In this document: positions 34,382 to 43,883 of the stretch, piece after piece | Layout of the letters: every line of letters begins with the position of its first letter | Numbering within the stretch: the first letter of the stretch is position 1 | Translations under genes and position numbers: made by a program | NCBI GenBank assembly: GCA_024401305.1 | Contig: JAKSLI010000015.1 | Span: forward strand, 1 to 59,453 | DNA from: Bacteroidaceae bacterium | GTDB lineage: Bacteria; Bacteroidota; Bacteroidia; Bacteroidales; Bacteroidaceae | Direction of reading: 5' to 3' | Length of the DNA: 59,453 nucleotides | Notes under the pieces: model-generated | Databases searched by the model: none | Told to the model about the DNA's origin: nothing | Seen by the model: only the letters and a program-made list of their open reading frames with translations

Positions 34382-35230
34382 ATGAAAGTAATCAACAAGG
34401 TTGTTGACCTCCAGAACGCGCTCTTCGACGAGAGGAAAAGCGGAAAGAAGGTAGGTCTCGTACCAACAATGGGCGCTCTCCACGAGGGTCACGCTTCGCT
34501 CGTCAAGCGCTCGGTAGCAGAAAATGACGTTACTGTAGTATCGGTTTTCCTCAACCCTACACAGTTTAACGACCCTAAAGATTTGGAGAGATACCCACGC
34601 ACGCTTGATGCCGACTGCGAGCTTCTTGAAGCTTGCGGTGCCACATACGTCTTTGCACCTTCCGTAAGCGAGATGTATCCGGTAGAAGACAAGCGTCAGT
34701 TTGAGTTCCCACCAGTATCAACAGTTATGGAAGGCGCCCATCGTCCTGGCCATTTCAACGGAGTATGCCAGGTAGTAAGCCGACTCTTCTATATCTCAAA
34801 GCCTGACCGCGCATATTTCGGCGAGAAGGATTTCCAGCAGATTGCCGTTGTAAAGGCGATGGTAAAGTACCTGAAGCTTGGCGTGGAAATCGTGGAATGT
34901 CCTATCATACGCGAAGAAAACGGCCTTGCACGCTCTTCCCGCAACTCGCTCCTTGCTGAGGACGAGAAGGCAATCGCGCCAAAGATATACGAGGCGATGA
35001 AGGAAAGTCTCGACTATGCAAAGAACCATTCCGTTAAGGAAACCCACGATCATGTCGTTGAGACCATCAACGCTGTTGACGGACTTGAAGTGGAATACTA
35101 CTCTATCGTTGACGGAGACACTCTGCTTGATGTAGAGGACTGGAAGGATGCCAAGCACATCGTAGGCTGCATCACAGTCTATTGCGGAAAGAAACCAATC
35201 CGACTTATCGACCACATTCGTTATATCTAA
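34382..35230 (+). CDS. panC: Pantoate--beta-alanine ligase
   Basis: A 282-residue pantothenate synthetase with the nucleotidyltransferase signature [19 protein letters not shown], then [39 protein letters not shown], and [14 protein letters not shown]. It joins pantoate to beta-alanine with ATP. The start is ATG 34382 behind a leader of about 130 nt. That leader has a candidate -7 box (34245-34252), a perfect 16-bp palindrome (34296-34311) and complementary ends that could fold. panD follows after a large hairpin element, so panC and panD may be transcribed together but are not tightly packed. Confidence 0.97.
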   Translation: MKVINKVVDLQNALFDERKSGKKVGLVPTMGALHEGHASLVKRSVAENDVTVVSVFLNPTQFNDPKDLERYPRTLDADCELLEACGATYVFAPSVSEMYPVEDKRQFEFPPVSTVMEGAHRPGHFNGVCQVVSRLFYISKPDRAYFGEKDFQQIAVVKAMVKYLKLGVEIVECPIIREENGLARSSRNSLLAEDEKAIAPKIYEAMKESLDYAKNHSVKETHDHVVETINAVDGLEVEYYSIVDGDTLLDVEDWKDAKHIVGCITVYCGKKPIRLIDHIRYI

Positions 35231-35232
35231 AA

Positions 35233-35395
35233 AAGTAATAAGTAACAAGTAGTAAGTAATAAGTATGATTTGCTATGGTAGGGCGAGGATTTCCGAGCCG
35301 CAATAATAGCAATAATGGTTCTGAAATCTTCGCCCCACATTATCTTTGCTAAAGAGTAATCATACTTATTACTTGTTACTTATTACCTATTACTT
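35233..35395. repeat. Nested inverted repeat with 38-bp arms between panC and panD
   Basis: Arms 35233-35270 and 35358-35395 match at 34 of 38 positions as inverted copies and are built of AAGTAATAAGTAAC phrases. An inner pair, GGGCGAGGATTT (35281-35292) and AAATCTTCGCCC (35324-35335), matches at 11 of 12. The centre has GCAATAAT twice. No ORF lies in it. Confidence 0.85.
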
Positions 35396-35409
35396 AGAAG
35401 TTGAACAAA

Positions 35410-35757
35410 ATGCAAATAGAAGTTTTGAAGAGCAAGCTGCATTGCGTTAAGGTGACGGAAGCCAACCTCAACTACATGGGCAGCATAACAATAGACGAGG
35501 ATCTCATGGACGCGGCAAACCTTATTGCCGGCGAGAAGGTGTCTATCGTAAACAATAACAATGGCGAGCGCATCGAGACTTACATCATCAAGGGCGAACG
35601 CGGTTCCGGTTGCATCTGCCTCAACGGTGCGGCTGCAAGGAAATGCCAGGTTGGCGATGTGGTTATCATCATGTCGTACGCACTGATGGACTTCGAGGAA
35701 GCCAAGACTTTCAAGCCATGGGTAGTGTTTCCTGAGAACAACAAGGTTGTCAAATAA
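35410..35757 (+). CDS. panD: Aspartate 1-decarboxylase proenzyme
   Basis: The 115-residue proenzyme starts [20 protein letters not shown] and contains the self-cleavage site in NYMGSITID, where the Gly-Ser bond is cut to yield the pyruvoyl cofactor on Ser25. Late motifs [20 protein letters not shown] fit PanD. It makes beta-alanine from aspartate for PanC. The ATG at 35410 is preferred over a TTG at 35401. The plsC-like gene starts 12 bp after its stop. Confidence 0.97.
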   Translation: MQIEVLKSKLHCVKVTEANLNYMGSITIDEDLMDAANLIAGEKVSIVNNNNGERIETYIIKGERGSGCICLNGAAARKCQVGDVVIIMSYALMDFEEAKTFKPWVVFPENNKVVK

Positions 35758-35769
35758 AACGAAATCACA

Positions 35770-36318
35770 TTGAAAAAGAAATTATTCTCTTGGCTATTGT
35801 ATAAGGCACTTGGATGGAAATCGGAGCTGACCATTGAATTTCCCGACAAATACATCCTCGCTCTCGCTCCACACACGAGCAATTGGGACTTCATCCTCGG
35901 CGAACTTTTCTGCTTGGCTGAAGACGTCAGGATAGGTTTCATGATGAAGAAAGACTGGTTCTTCTGGCCTCTCGGACCCATCTTCCGCGCTCTTGGTGGC
36001 ATTCCGGTCAACAGGACAAGGAACACGAGCATGACGCAAGCCGTGGCAAATGCCGCAAGGGAGTCTGACAAGTTTGCCCTCTGCATAACGCCCGAAGGCA
36101 CGCGAAAAGCCGTTGGGGAATGGAAGAAAGGATTCTACTATATTGCCTACAACGCAAACATCCCTATCCTTCTCATCTCTGCTGATTACGAAAAGAAACT
36201 CATACGATGCACGAAAAAAGTCATCCCTTCAGGCGACTTCGACAAGGACATCGTGGAAATCAAGGCGTACTACAAAGGCGTGAAGGGAAAGAAACCCTTG
36301 AACTTTATATGCGAATAA
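35770..36318 (+). CDS. PlsC-like lysophospholipid acyltransferase family protein
   Basis: The 182-residue protein has the acyltransferase motif I as HTSNWD (H-x4-D, near residue 34), a glycine/proline motif ALGGIPVNR, and motif III as PEGTR. These mark 1-acylglycerol-3-phosphate acyltransferase-like enzymes; at 182 residues it is on the short side for PlsC proper, so the acceptor is uncertain. No in-frame ATG precedes motif I, so the start is taken as TTG 35770 (MKKKLFSWLLYKALGWKSEL), a rare codon choice. It follows panD closely and its 3' end overlaps the lipoprotein gene downstream by 10 bp. Confidence 0.87.
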   Translation: MKKKLFSWLLYKALGWKSELTIEFPDKYILALAPHTSNWDFILGELFCLAEDVRIGFMMKKDWFFWPLGPIFRALGGIPVNRTRNTSMTQAVANAARESDKFALCITPEGTRKAVGEWKKGFYYIAYNANIPILLISADYEKKLIRCTKKVIPSGDFDKDIVEIKAYYKGVKGKKPLNFICE

Positions 36319-38042
36319 GAACAATTCTATACATAACGACTCTGCTTCTGCTTGCTTCCTGTAGCACTCAGAAGCAGTTTGTTGTTACGCCTCCTTCTTT
36401 CCATAAGGGCTACCCTACTTACGAAGGACCTGCTTGGGTGAAGAACGAGTCGAGACCGTTCCGCATCACAAAGGGTCTTGAGAACAAGCATGTGGCGGTA
36501 ACAGCAAGCCACGGACGCTATTTCAACAACAAGAAAGGCGAATGGGACTGGCAGCGTCCTTACATGAACGGCACTCGCGAAGACCTTTTCACAAGCACCA
36601 TCGTGGTGCCTTACCTCATTCCGATGCTCGAAAACGCTGGAGCTAACGTGTTTTCAGCCCGTGAGCGCGACAATCAGATGGAAGAGATCATCGTGGATGG
36701 CGGCAAGGAATACAACATCTTCTACAATTGGGAGCACTGCCCCACCCCAGGCTTTGCCGACAGCAAGGCAGTTTACGACGACAACTACCATCCGTTTTCC
36801 GTAGGAACAACGCGAATGGCAAAGACGCATAAAAAGAAGAAATGCGAGGTTCAGTATGTTCCAAGCTTCAAGAAGAGCGGAAAATACGCCGTTTATGTGG
36901 CTTATGCAAAATACAAGGACCAGAATGTTCCCGACGCAAAGTACATCGTGATGCACGGCGGAACATGTACGGAGTTTACGGTAAACCAAACAATCGGACA
37001 AGGCACTTGGGTTTATCTCGGCACTTTCCATTTCGAAGCTGGCAGACCGGAACGCAACTTCGTAAGCCTTTCCAACGAGAGCAAGTACAAAGGTTATGTT
37101 ACGGCTGATGCTGTTCGCTTCGGAGGTGGCAAGGGAAGGGTTCTTCGTGGCGGCACGACAAGCGGTGAACTTCGCTGCGTCGAGGCGGCAAGATACAGCG
37201 CACAATGGTACGGAGCACCCGACAAGGTTTGGAACACTTTCAAGCATGAGAACGACTATAACGACGACATCCGCACGCGCCCTTCAATGGCAAACTGGAT
37301 GGCTGGCGGTTCATGCTTCAACCCAAAGGAGGAAGGACTGAATGTGCCGATAGAACTTGCCCTCGCCGTCCATAGCGATGCCGGCAAGACTACCGACTCG
37401 TCATACATCGGAACTCTCGGAATCTGCACTACAGACCATAACGGAGGAAAACTTGCCAGCGGTGCTTCTCGAGACCTCTCGAAGGTCTTTGCCGACAATC
37501 TCCAGAAGAACATCAAGACGGACCTTACGAACAAGTTTGGCAATTGGCGCTCACGCGGTTTATGGGACAAGAACTATGGCGAGACAAGAATCCCGGAAAT
37601 GCCATCGGCAATCATAGAGGTCTTGTCTCACGAGAACCCAGCCGACATGGAAAAAGGCCACGATCCTGAGTTCAAGTTCACTCTAGCGCGAAGCATGTAC
37701 AAGACAATCCTTCGATTCCTCGCCAACCAGCACGGACAGAACATCGTAGTGCAACCGCTTCCGCCATGCAACCTCTCCGCCTTCATCAACAAGAATGGCA
37801 AGTTGCAGGTTCAATGGCAAGCACAGACCGACAACACCGAACCGACATCACGCCCAAAAGGTTACATATTATATATAGCAACAAACAGCGGCGATTTCGA
37901 CAACGGACAGATCGTCAGCGGCAACGCCATCGCCATCACGCCGCTGCCAAACACCTCCTACACATTCAAGGTAACAGCCTTCAATGACGGCGGAGAAAGC
38001 CTGCCAAGCTACACCGAAATAACACTAAGCACTAAACACTAA
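36309..38042 (+). CDS. Lipoprotein with N-acetylmuramoyl-L-alanine-amidase-like, golvesin-like and FN3 domains
   Basis: The 577-residue protein starts at ATG 36309 with a lipoprotein signal (TTLLLLASC lipobox). Residues 60-150 and 290-450 resemble a split zinc amidase (amidase_3) fold: HVAVTASHGRYFNN, then LALAVHSDAG and MPSAIIEVLSHENP. Between them is a golvesin-like sandwich (YVPSFKKSGKYAVYVAYAKY ... GYVTADAVRFGG). The C-terminus is a fibronectin type III domain (about 475-570). Related Bacteroidota proteins are often called xanthan lyase, probably wrongly. A role in peptidoglycan cleavage is the best guess. The start overlaps the plsC-like gene. The last codons, including the stop, come from a CACTAAGCACTAAACACTAA phrase also found inside queA. 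Confidence 0.8.
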   Translation: MRIRTILYITTLLLLASCSTQKQFVVTPPSFHKGYPTYEGPAWVKNESRPFRITKGLENKHVAVTASHGRYFNNKKGEWDWQRPYMNGTREDLFTSTIVVPYLIPMLENAGANVFSARERDNQMEEIIVDGGKEYNIFYNWEHCPTPGFADSKAVYDDNYHPFSVGTTRMAKTHKKKKCEVQYVPSFKKSGKYAVYVAYAKYKDQNVPDAKYIVMHGGTCTEFTVNQTIGQGTWVYLGTFHFEAGRPERNFVSLSNESKYKGYVTADAVRFGGGKGRVLRGGTTSGELRCVEAARYSAQWYGAPDKVWNTFKHENDYNDDIRTRPSMANWMAGGSCFNPKEEGLNVPIELALAVHSDAGKTTDSSYIGTLGICTTDHNGGKLASGASRDLSKVFADNLQKNIKTDLTNKFGNWRSRGLWDKNYGETRIPEMPSAIIEVLSHENPADMEKGHDPEFKFTLARSMYKTILRFLANQHGQNIVVQPLPPCNLSAFINKNGKLQVQWQAQTDNTEPTSRPKGYILYIATNSGDFDNGQIVSGNAIAITPLPNTSYTFKVTAFNDGGESLPSYTEITLSTKH

Positions 38043-38057
38043 ATCCCCCAGCCACCG

Positions 38058-38077
38058 TTCTCGGCGTTTTTACGCCG
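38058..38077 (+). other. GC-rich hairpin before the 101-residue gene
   Basis: CTCGGCG and CGCCGAG form a perfect 7-bp stem around TTTTTA. No long T run follows; it may be an mRNA structure between two cistrons. Confidence 0.6.
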
Positions 38078-38097
38078 AGCCCCAACCCCCAAAGAAT

Positions 38098-38403
38098 ATG
38101 AAACTAATCCAAGCAAACGAGCGCGGCACTCGCTCAATCGCCGTAACTGAACAGCATTTCGTAACGCTTCAGAAATACTCCCTGCTCAAGAACCTTGTTG
38201 ACAGCAACGGTTTCATCGACGAAGGTGTTCTCGAAAAACTTCAGCTCAATCTCCGTGCACTTCTTGAATCTGCGCCAAAGGAAGAGCAGAAAGACCTCAT
38301 GAACCTCGCTTTCGATGTCATCTTCAATCTCAACATGAAGGCATTCGGTCTGCATCAGCTCCTCCTTTCATACGTAGAATGGGAGAATGAACATAAACAA
38401 TAA
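38098..38403 (+). CDS. Small helical protein of unknown function
   Basis: The 101-residue product MKLIQANERGTRSIAVTEQH ... LLSYVEWENEHKQ is predicted helical, without signal peptide, membrane helix or cysteines. I do not recognise the family. It begins 55 bp after the lipoprotein gene, behind a GC-rich hairpin (38058-38077), and ends 16 bp before the DUF2027-Smr start (or overlaps an alternative start of that gene by 17 bp). Coding potential is supported by codon use like its neighbours and by tight packing. A role with the Smr protein is only positional inference. Confidence 0.75.
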   Translation: MKLIQANERGTRSIAVTEQHFVTLQKYSLLKNLVDSNGFIDEGVLEKLQLNLRALLESAPKEEQKDLMNLAFDVIFNLNMKAFGLHQLLLSYVEWENEHKQ

Positions 38404-38419
38404 TACTACTACTGACAAA

Positions 38420-39559
38420 ATGAAAATCGGAGATAAAGTATCATTCCTGAGCGAAGTAGGAGGTGGAATCGTTTCGGGCTTCCAAGGAAACAACATCGTT
38501 CTCGTGGAAGACGAAGACGGCTTTGAGATTCCCATGCGCATGAACGAGGTTGTCGTAGTAAGCAATGAGAACTACGACAAGCCAAACCCATACGCAAAGA
38601 AACCTTCTGCACCATCCAAGGCTACTGTCATCGTTGATGACGACGAGGAAGAAGAAGTTGAGATCGAGCCTGCCGACCTTCCCATAGCCTACAAGGCAGA
38701 ACCAGAAGAGCGAAAGGGCGGCGACAAGCTCTACGCTTACCTTGCATTCTTACCGCTCAACGGCAAGGACATGGTCAACAATCGCTACGCCGTGTTCTAC
38801 ATCAACGACAGCAACTATTACCAGCAGTTTGTCATTTCCACACGAGAGAACAACGTATGCCACCTCTTCAAGGCAGCTCTCGTTGAGCCAAACACAAAGA
38901 TGCTCATCGACGAGATTGGCAAGGAAGACCTCAACAAGATTGAGCGCATTCTGGTTCAGATGATTTCATACAAGGAAACAAAGCCGTTCATCCGTCGTCC
39001 CGTCGTAGATGTCGAGCTGCGTATTGACGGCAGAAAGTTCTACAAGATTACATCCTTCAAGGAAAACGATTTCTTTGATGACGACGCCCTCATAGTGCCA
39101 ATCGTGGAAGACGACAGGACAATCACTGAAGAACCAAAGCATACTGCCGAGCTTGAACTTCGCTTGAAGAAGGCAATGACGGAGAAGAAGGCTGCAACCG
39201 AAAAGAAGGCAACCACACCACAGACAAATTCAGCTGCACATTCTGCCGTTCGCTTCAAGGAAGACATCAACGGAAAACTAATTATCGTTGACCTTCATGC
39301 ACAGGAAATCCTCGACTCCACATCAGGTCTTGAACCGATAGACATTCTTCGTTATCAAACGGATTTCTTCAACAAGATAATGAAGGACTACGGAAACAAG
39401 GCAGGACAGAAGATTGTGTTCATTCATGGCAAGGGCGAAGGCGTGCTCAGAGCCGCCATCATCAATGAGCTCACTTACCGCTACAAGCGTTGCAAATACC
39501 AAGACGCCTCATTCCAGGAATACGGCTTCGGAGCAACAATGGTAACTATCAGACACTAA
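38420..39559 (+). CDS. DUF2027 and Smr domain protein (MutS2-like C-terminus)
   Basis: The 379-residue protein starts with a small barrel (MKIGDKVSFLSEVGGGIVSG), continues with DUF2027 (about 85-215, LYAYLAFLPLNGKDMVNNRY), a charged linker with Lys/Ala repeats (EKKAATEKKATT), and ends in an Smr domain (VDLHAQEIL; FIHGKGEGVLRAAI). Smr domains are nucleases or nucleic-acid binders; those with HGKGxGxLR are usually catalytic candidates. I chose ATG 38420, matching the start of homologues I know; ATG 38387 would add eleven Asn/Thr-rich residues. It closes the panC-to-Smr series and is followed by a terminator. Confidence 0.88.
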   Translation: MKIGDKVSFLSEVGGGIVSGFQGNNIVLVEDEDGFEIPMRMNEVVVVSNENYDKPNPYAKKPSAPSKATVIVDDDEEEEVEIEPADLPIAYKAEPEERKGGDKLYAYLAFLPLNGKDMVNNRYAVFYINDSNYYQQFVISTRENNVCHLFKAALVEPNTKMLIDEIGKEDLNKIERILVQMISYKETKPFIRRPVVDVELRIDGRKFYKITSFKENDFFDDDALIVPIVEDDRTITEEPKHTAELELRLKKAMTEKKAATEKKATTPQTNSAAHSAVRFKEDINGKLIIVDLHAQEILDSTSGLEPIDILRYQTDFFNKIMKDYGNKAGQKIVFIHGKGEGVLRAAIINELTYRYKRCKYQDASFQEYGFGATMVTIRH

Positions 39560-39585
39560 TACATACTATACTATACCATACAAAT

Positions 39586-39618
39586 AAAGGCTGACTCTTT
39601 AACGGAGCCAGCCTTTTT
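39586..39618 (+). terminator. Terminator after the DUF2027-Smr gene
   Basis: AAAGGCTG pairs with CAGCCTTT (39609-39616), with CTC/GAG extending the stem inward, then T5. It may also serve miaB from the other side. Confidence 0.85.
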
Positions 39619-39639
39619 GTTATCAAAAAAACATTCTAA

Positions 39640-40950
39640 TTATTCTACAATTGTTCCGAGCAAAGTGGCGCTTGAGGAGCCTGTGATCTTTGCCATGAGG
39701 TATTCGCCGATGTGGTGGTTGCCCTTGTCGAACACGACTACCTTGTTCTGCTCCGTGCGACCGAAGAGTTGTTCGCGCGAGCGCTTGCTGTAGCCTTCCA
39801 CGAGTATCTGGTATGTCTTGCCTATTTCCGCTTGGTTGCGTTCTGCTGAGATTTGCGTCTGAAGGGCGATGAGCTCGTCGAGGCGGCGAAGCTTCACTTC
39901 CTCTGCCACATTGTCAGGAAGGTGCTTTGAGGCGTATGTGCCTGGGCGCTCGCTATACTTGAACATGAAGGCTGAGTCGTAGCCAACCTCACGCATGAGG
40001 GAGAGCGTCTGCTGATGGTCTTCCTCCGTCTCGTTATGATAGCCCACGAAGACATCGGTGGTGAGTCCGCAATCAGGAATGATGCGACGGATGGCTGCCA
40101 CACGCTCAAGATACCATTCGCGAGTGTATTTGCGATTCATGAGCTTGAGGATTGTGTTTGAACCGCTCTGCACAGGCAAGTGGATCTGCTTGCACACATT
40201 TGGCTCGTCGGCAATGACCTGCAGAGTCTCGTCGCTCATATCCTTCGGATGTGAAGTGGTGAAACGAACGCGCATCTCGGGAACTGCACGAGCTACCTTT
40301 CGCAACAACTCTGGGAAGTTGACGCCCTCGAAATTGTAGGAGTTAACATTCTGACCGAGAAGAGTGACCTCCTTGAAGCCACGGTCACGAAGGTCAACAC
40401 ATTCGCGGATGATGCTTTCCACCTCACGCGAGCGCTCACGACCGCGAGTGTATGGCACGATGCAATAGTGGCAGAAGTTGTTGCAGCCGCGCATGATGCT
40501 CACGAATCCGCCGAAGTTCCTGCCATGGGTAATGCGCTGTGGCACAATGTCCTTGTAAGTCTCTGATGTAGAGAGTTCGATGTTCATTGCCTTCTGTCCG
40601 AGTTCGCACTGGGCAATAAGGTCTGGAAGCGAGAGGTAGGAGTCAGGACCAGCCACGAGGTCTGCGTGATGGTTGTTAAGCAAATCTTCCTGAACACGCT
40701 CTGCCATGCAGCCGAGCACGCCGAGGATGCGCTTCTTTCCCTTCTTGTTGAGATTGTGAAGGGCATCAAGGCGATGAAGGATTTTCTGCTCCGCATTGTC
40801 GCGCACGGAACAAGTGTTGAGGAACACTGCATCTGCCTCGTCGAGAGTCTCGCAGAGTTCGTAGTCAGCCATCTTCATTACAGAGGCAACTACCTCGCTG
40901 TCAGCAACATTCATCTGACAGCCGTATGTTTCTATATAGAGTTTTTTCAT
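39640..40950 (-). CDS. miaB: tRNA-2-methylthio-N6-dimethylallyladenosine synthase MiaB
   Basis: A 436-residue methylthiotransferase. The N-terminal MTTase domain (MKKLYIETYGCQMNVADSEV, FLNTCSVRDNAE, VLGCMAERV) carries three cluster cysteines, and the radical-SAM motif is MRGCNNFCHYCIVPYTRGRE. A C-terminal TRAM domain follows. YGCQMN and the RGRERSR segment identify MiaB rather than RimO. It methylthiolates i6A37 in tRNAs reading UNN codons. It is the last gene of a minus-strand set; the terminator at 39586-39618 may serve both converging units. Confidence 0.96.
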   Translation of the reverse strand: MKKLYIETYGCQMNVADSEVVASVMKMADYELCETLDEADAVFLNTCSVRDNAEQKILHRLDALHNLNKKGKKRILGVLGCMAERVQEDLLNNHHADLVAGPDSYLSLPDLIAQCELGQKAMNIELSTSETYKDIVPQRITHGRNFGGFVSIMRGCNNFCHYCIVPYTRGRERSREVESIIRECVDLRDRGFKEVTLLGQNVNSYNFEGVNFPELLRKVARAVPEMRVRFTTSHPKDMSDETLQVIADEPNVCKQIHLPVQSGSNTILKLMNRKYTREWYLERVAAIRRIIPDCGLTTDVFVGYHNETEEDHQQTLSLMREVGYDSAFMFKYSERPGTYASKHLPDNVAEEVKLRRLDELIALQTQISAERNQAEIGKTYQILVEGYSKRSREQLFGRTEQNKVVVFDKGNHHIGEYLMAKITGSSSATLLGTIVE

Positions 40951-40982
40951 TTTACGATTGGTGATTTGTCGATTATTCGGGC

Positions 40983-41765
40983 TTATTTCACTCCCTTCAT
41001 TGAGGTGAGGAATGCTTTGGCAGAGCCGAACTTTAGGGTAAGGTCAAGGCGAATAGGGATATGGCGAGAATCGTCTGTCACATAGAAGCGTACTATTTCC
41101 TTCCATTTTCCCTTTTCAAGTTCACAGAAAGAGAGTTCAAGGCAGTTGTACTTGTTGCCGTCGTCAGCCTTCACCGTGGTCTTTCCACGATAGACGAGCT
41201 TTGTCTGGTCAACATCATCGCCGTCAGCCATCTTGAACTTCACCTCATGTCCTTTGTTCCAGCTTGAGGCGTCCATGTTTCTGGCACGAAGGAAGGAACT
41301 CATCATATCGACGACACAATCGCTGACAGCCGTCTTCTTTTTCTTGAGTTCGCCATGCCTGTTAAGATAATGCTGGGTAAGGTTTGCCTTGCCTCCGCTG
41401 TAATCGTACCAAACCTCATCAACGGTGTATCGCTTGCCTTCCTTTGCTCCTTTACGGAAATAGAGAGGCGCTAGGTCTTTTCCCACATGGCAAAGCAGCG
41501 TATCGCGCATGACGAAGAACTTGTCTGCCTTGCTGTTTCCACGGGTTATCAGACTTCCTTTGTACGAAGGCTTCCCCTTGTATGTAGCGTTCGACACCGC
41601 CATGGTAGCAGTGCCAGCCTTTACCCACACGAACTGCCAATTGTAATACAGGTTGTAGGTAAGATACTCGCCACCAAGGAAAGCGGTATTCTTCATCGTG
41701 CATTGCGCATTTGCCACTGTAGCAAAGAGCAGGATGCTGATAATAGCTGAGAATATTCGTTTCAT
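40983..41765 (-). CDS. DUF3108 family exported protein
   Basis: The 260-residue protein has a signal peptide (MKRIFSAIISILLFATVANAQ) and a beta-rich mature part with GEYLTYNLYYNWQFVWVKAG and FYVTDDSRHIPIRLDLTLKF, which fits DUF3108, a periplasmic family with a lipocalin-like fold and no settled function. It lies 3 bp after the Ig-like lipoprotein gene and 32 bp before miaB. Coupling with the lipoprotein suggests a joint envelope role; no enzyme residues can be named. Confidence 0.85.
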   Translation of the reverse strand: MKRIFSAIISILLFATVANAQCTMKNTAFLGGEYLTYNLYYNWQFVWVKAGTATMAVSNATYKGKPSYKGSLITRGNSKADKFFVMRDTLLCHVGKDLAPLYFRKGAKEGKRYTVDEVWYDYSGGKANLTQHYLNRHGELKKKKTAVSDCVVDMMSSFLRARNMDASSWNKGHEVKFKMADGDDVDQTKLVYRGKTTVKADDGNKYNCLELSFCELEKGKWKEIVRFYVTDDSRHIPIRLDLTLKFGSAKAFLTSMKGVK

Positions 41766-41768
41766 AAG

Positions 41769-43805
41769 CTATCTTCTTTGGTTGTTATTGTCGTTGGAAC
41801 CGGTTACAGGCGTGCCGTCAGGGAGGAACTTCAAGCCCATGTCGCGAGCGCGTTTCATGTTGCGGTCGGTCTGGAGAACCTTCTTCCTGTCAGCCTTTTG
41901 CTTGATGATCGCTGCTGGCTTCTGGCGGTTGAGCGGAACACGGAGCGGATTCCATGAGATGGTCTTGTCCCACTTTTCCTTTATCGGAAGTTTCTCTTCG
42001 TAGTAATAGACTGCTTCCGGCTGAATGCCTTCGTCATACAAGCCTGTGGTAAACTTGCCGTCGCAGTCGTCGTCAACGATGAGCTTCAGGTAGTAATCGC
42101 CCGATTTCAGATAGCGGAACTCAGCGGAAGGCTTTGTCGTTATGACTTGCTTTGCTATCTTTTCAGCGCCTGAATAAAGCTGGAAGACATACTGATTGCC
42201 ACTTATTCCCGTAACATCCACGATGAGTTTGCCGTAGCTGTCTTCCTCGCCTATCTTGATGTTCGCCTTGTAGGCTGGGGAGAGTCGGTCGTAAATGTCG
42301 CGAATGGCGAATGAGTCAACCTCCAGTTTGTATTCTTCCTTCTCCTTGAAATCGGTTATAAGATAATATGTTCGCGCGTAAAGGGAGTCTTCCTCGAGTC
42401 GGAAAGGCTTGTCTTCATAGAGCGTGTCAACCTTCATCTTCAGATGGATCATCGAGGAGTCGATAACGGCAACAGGCGACGGAACGACGAACGAGATTCT
42501 GTCTTCTGGCGTCATCGTGGAATGTGCGTTCCACTTTATGTTGAGAGGTTGCTTCGGGAATTCCGTTTCGAAAGGTTCGTTCTTCTTTTGCTTCTTGTCC
42601 TGTTCCTTCTTCCACTTCTTGTATTCCTCGTCCTTCAGTTTCTGTCGTCTCTCAAGACTGAGTTTCGGAACAAATTCAAGAGTGTCCAATTTCTGTTGGA
42701 GTTCGCCGAGAGTGTCAGTGTCAAGATATGAGAGTTCTACGATAAGCGAGTCGTTATTGATAAGCAAACTATCTGAAAGCCAATATATTATAGAGTCATT
42801 TTCAACGGAATGCTCCACAAGGTAGTTCACATTCTCTTTCGCCTCAAAGTTGAGAGGTCGGAATGTTGGCAAGGATTTGTCGCCGTATGTAAAGAAGAGC
42901 TTGAGCTGTTCTGGTTCGTTTCGGTCCTTCTTGAGCAGATGGCGCTCTTGCTGCTTCACCTTAGACATTCGGAGAACGATGTCATCAGGAGTGAAATGCG
43001 TGAATGGTACTCGCACCAAGTCCTTGATTCTCAGTTCGTCAGCCCATATCGTGTCAAGGCGGTTATCAGGATAGCAGTCGGGCGATATTATCTGATTGCT
43101 GAAAGCCATGCCCTCAGATGCCTGCGAATACTTCAAGTCGCCATCCATGTCTTCAAGGGCAAACACGCGATACTGCTTGTCCTTCGCCACGCCCTTTATG
43201 CAGAAACGGCCTTCGCCATCCGAACGGGCAACGCGAATCATGGTCTGCGTGCGGAAGATTGTGTCGCCCTTTTCCTGCGTGAAAAGGTCGTTCTCGTACA
43301 AACCTACAAGTGCACCTTTTATCGGTTCGAGCGTCTCGGCGTCTATCACATTGCCGGAAACCTCCATCGTATCGATATGGTCGCCGGTAGAGAATGTGAA
43401 GGTGTAGTTGCCCATCGGATTGTTCTCGTTGTTGTCCGAAATGCAATCCGAGAAGTCTATCGTGTAAGTCTGGTTTGCAATGAGCGAATCCTTCAGGTCG
43501 ATGCGAATGCGATTGCCCTGAAGCTTTATCTCCGGTTGCTCAAGCTGCGGCGGAGAAACGACAACCTTCTCCTGCGCGTTCTCCAGCTTTATGTATTCGT
43601 TGAAGAGCAGATAGACGCGGTTGCCATTGAAGTTCACAGCGTTCTCCATCGGAGATGTTGCGACAACATAAGGAGGTTCCTCGTCATACCAGCCGCCGTC
43701 AGGGTTTCCCATTCGGGCACAAGAGGCTATCATCAGCGTGAGCATCACGATGATGAAAGTGTAAAGTGAAAAGTGAAATGTGAAATGTCTGCTTCCGCGC
43801 TTCAT
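41769..43805 (-). CDS. Lipoprotein with SbsA Ig-like domain
   Basis: The 678-residue protein has a lipobox (LTLMIASC, cysteine near residue 29), then ARMGNPDGGWYDEEPPYVVA and an SbsA-type Ig-like (Big_5) domain (residues 45-135, AVNFNGNRVYLLFNEYIKLE). A carboxypeptidase-regulatory-like sandwich follows (SGNVIDAETLEPIKGALVGL). The remainder is beta-rich with a charged patch (KKWKEQDKKQKKNEPFE, about residue 410). The family is conserved in Bacteroidota and of unknown function; surface exposure is likely. The first 15 codons are encoded by a tandem AAGTGAAAAGTGAAATG repeat (43758-43789), so the signal peptide region appears to have been extended or replaced by a repeat. Confidence 0.82.
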   Translation of the reverse strand: MKRGSRHFTFHFSLYTFIIVMLTLMIASCARMGNPDGGWYDEEPPYVVATSPMENAVNFNGNRVYLLFNEYIKLENAQEKVVVSPPQLEQPEIKLQGNRIRIDLKDSLIANQTYTIDFSDCISDNNENNPMGNYTFTFSTGDHIDTMEVSGNVIDAETLEPIKGALVGLYENDLFTQEKGDTIFRTQTMIRVARSDGEGRFCIKGVAKDKQYRVFALEDMDGDLKYSQASEGMAFSNQIISPDCYPDNRLDTIWADELRIKDLVRVPFTHFTPDDIVLRMSKVKQQERHLLKKDRNEPEQLKLFFTYGDKSLPTFRPLNFEAKENVNYLVEHSVENDSIIYWLSDSLLINNDSLIVELSYLDTDTLGELQQKLDTLEFVPKLSLERRQKLKDEEYKKWKKEQDKKQKKNEPFETEFPKQPLNIKWNAHSTMTPEDRISFVVPSPVAVIDSSMIHLKMKVDTLYEDKPFRLEEDSLYARTYYLITDFKEKEEYKLEVDSFAIRDIYDRLSPAYKANIKIGEEDSYGKLIVDVTGISGNQYVFQLYSGAEKIAKQVITTKPSAEFRYLKSGDYYLKLIVDDDCDGKFTTGLYDEGIQPEAVYYYEEKLPIKEKWDKTISWNPLRVPLNRQKPAAIIKQKADRKKVLQTDRNMKRARDMGLKFLPDGTPVTGSNDNNNQRR
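43758..43789. repeat. AAGTGAAAAGTGAAATG tandem repeats within the Ig-like lipoprotein signal region
   Basis: GTGAAA-type units repeat four times in 32 bp and are translated on the minus strand as HFTFHFSLYTF. Confidence 0.65.
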
Positions 43806-43883
43806 TAAAATCCAATTATTTAGATGATTATATACAATTTGCCATTTTAGCTTGGATTCTTTTAGACAAAAACATTAAAAACC

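Noticed and set aside
42810-43769. 319-residue plus-strand ORF opposite the Ig-like lipoprotein gene
   Set aside because: Antisense to a gene with lipobox and domain matches; Arg/Val/His-rich as expected of a shadow frame.
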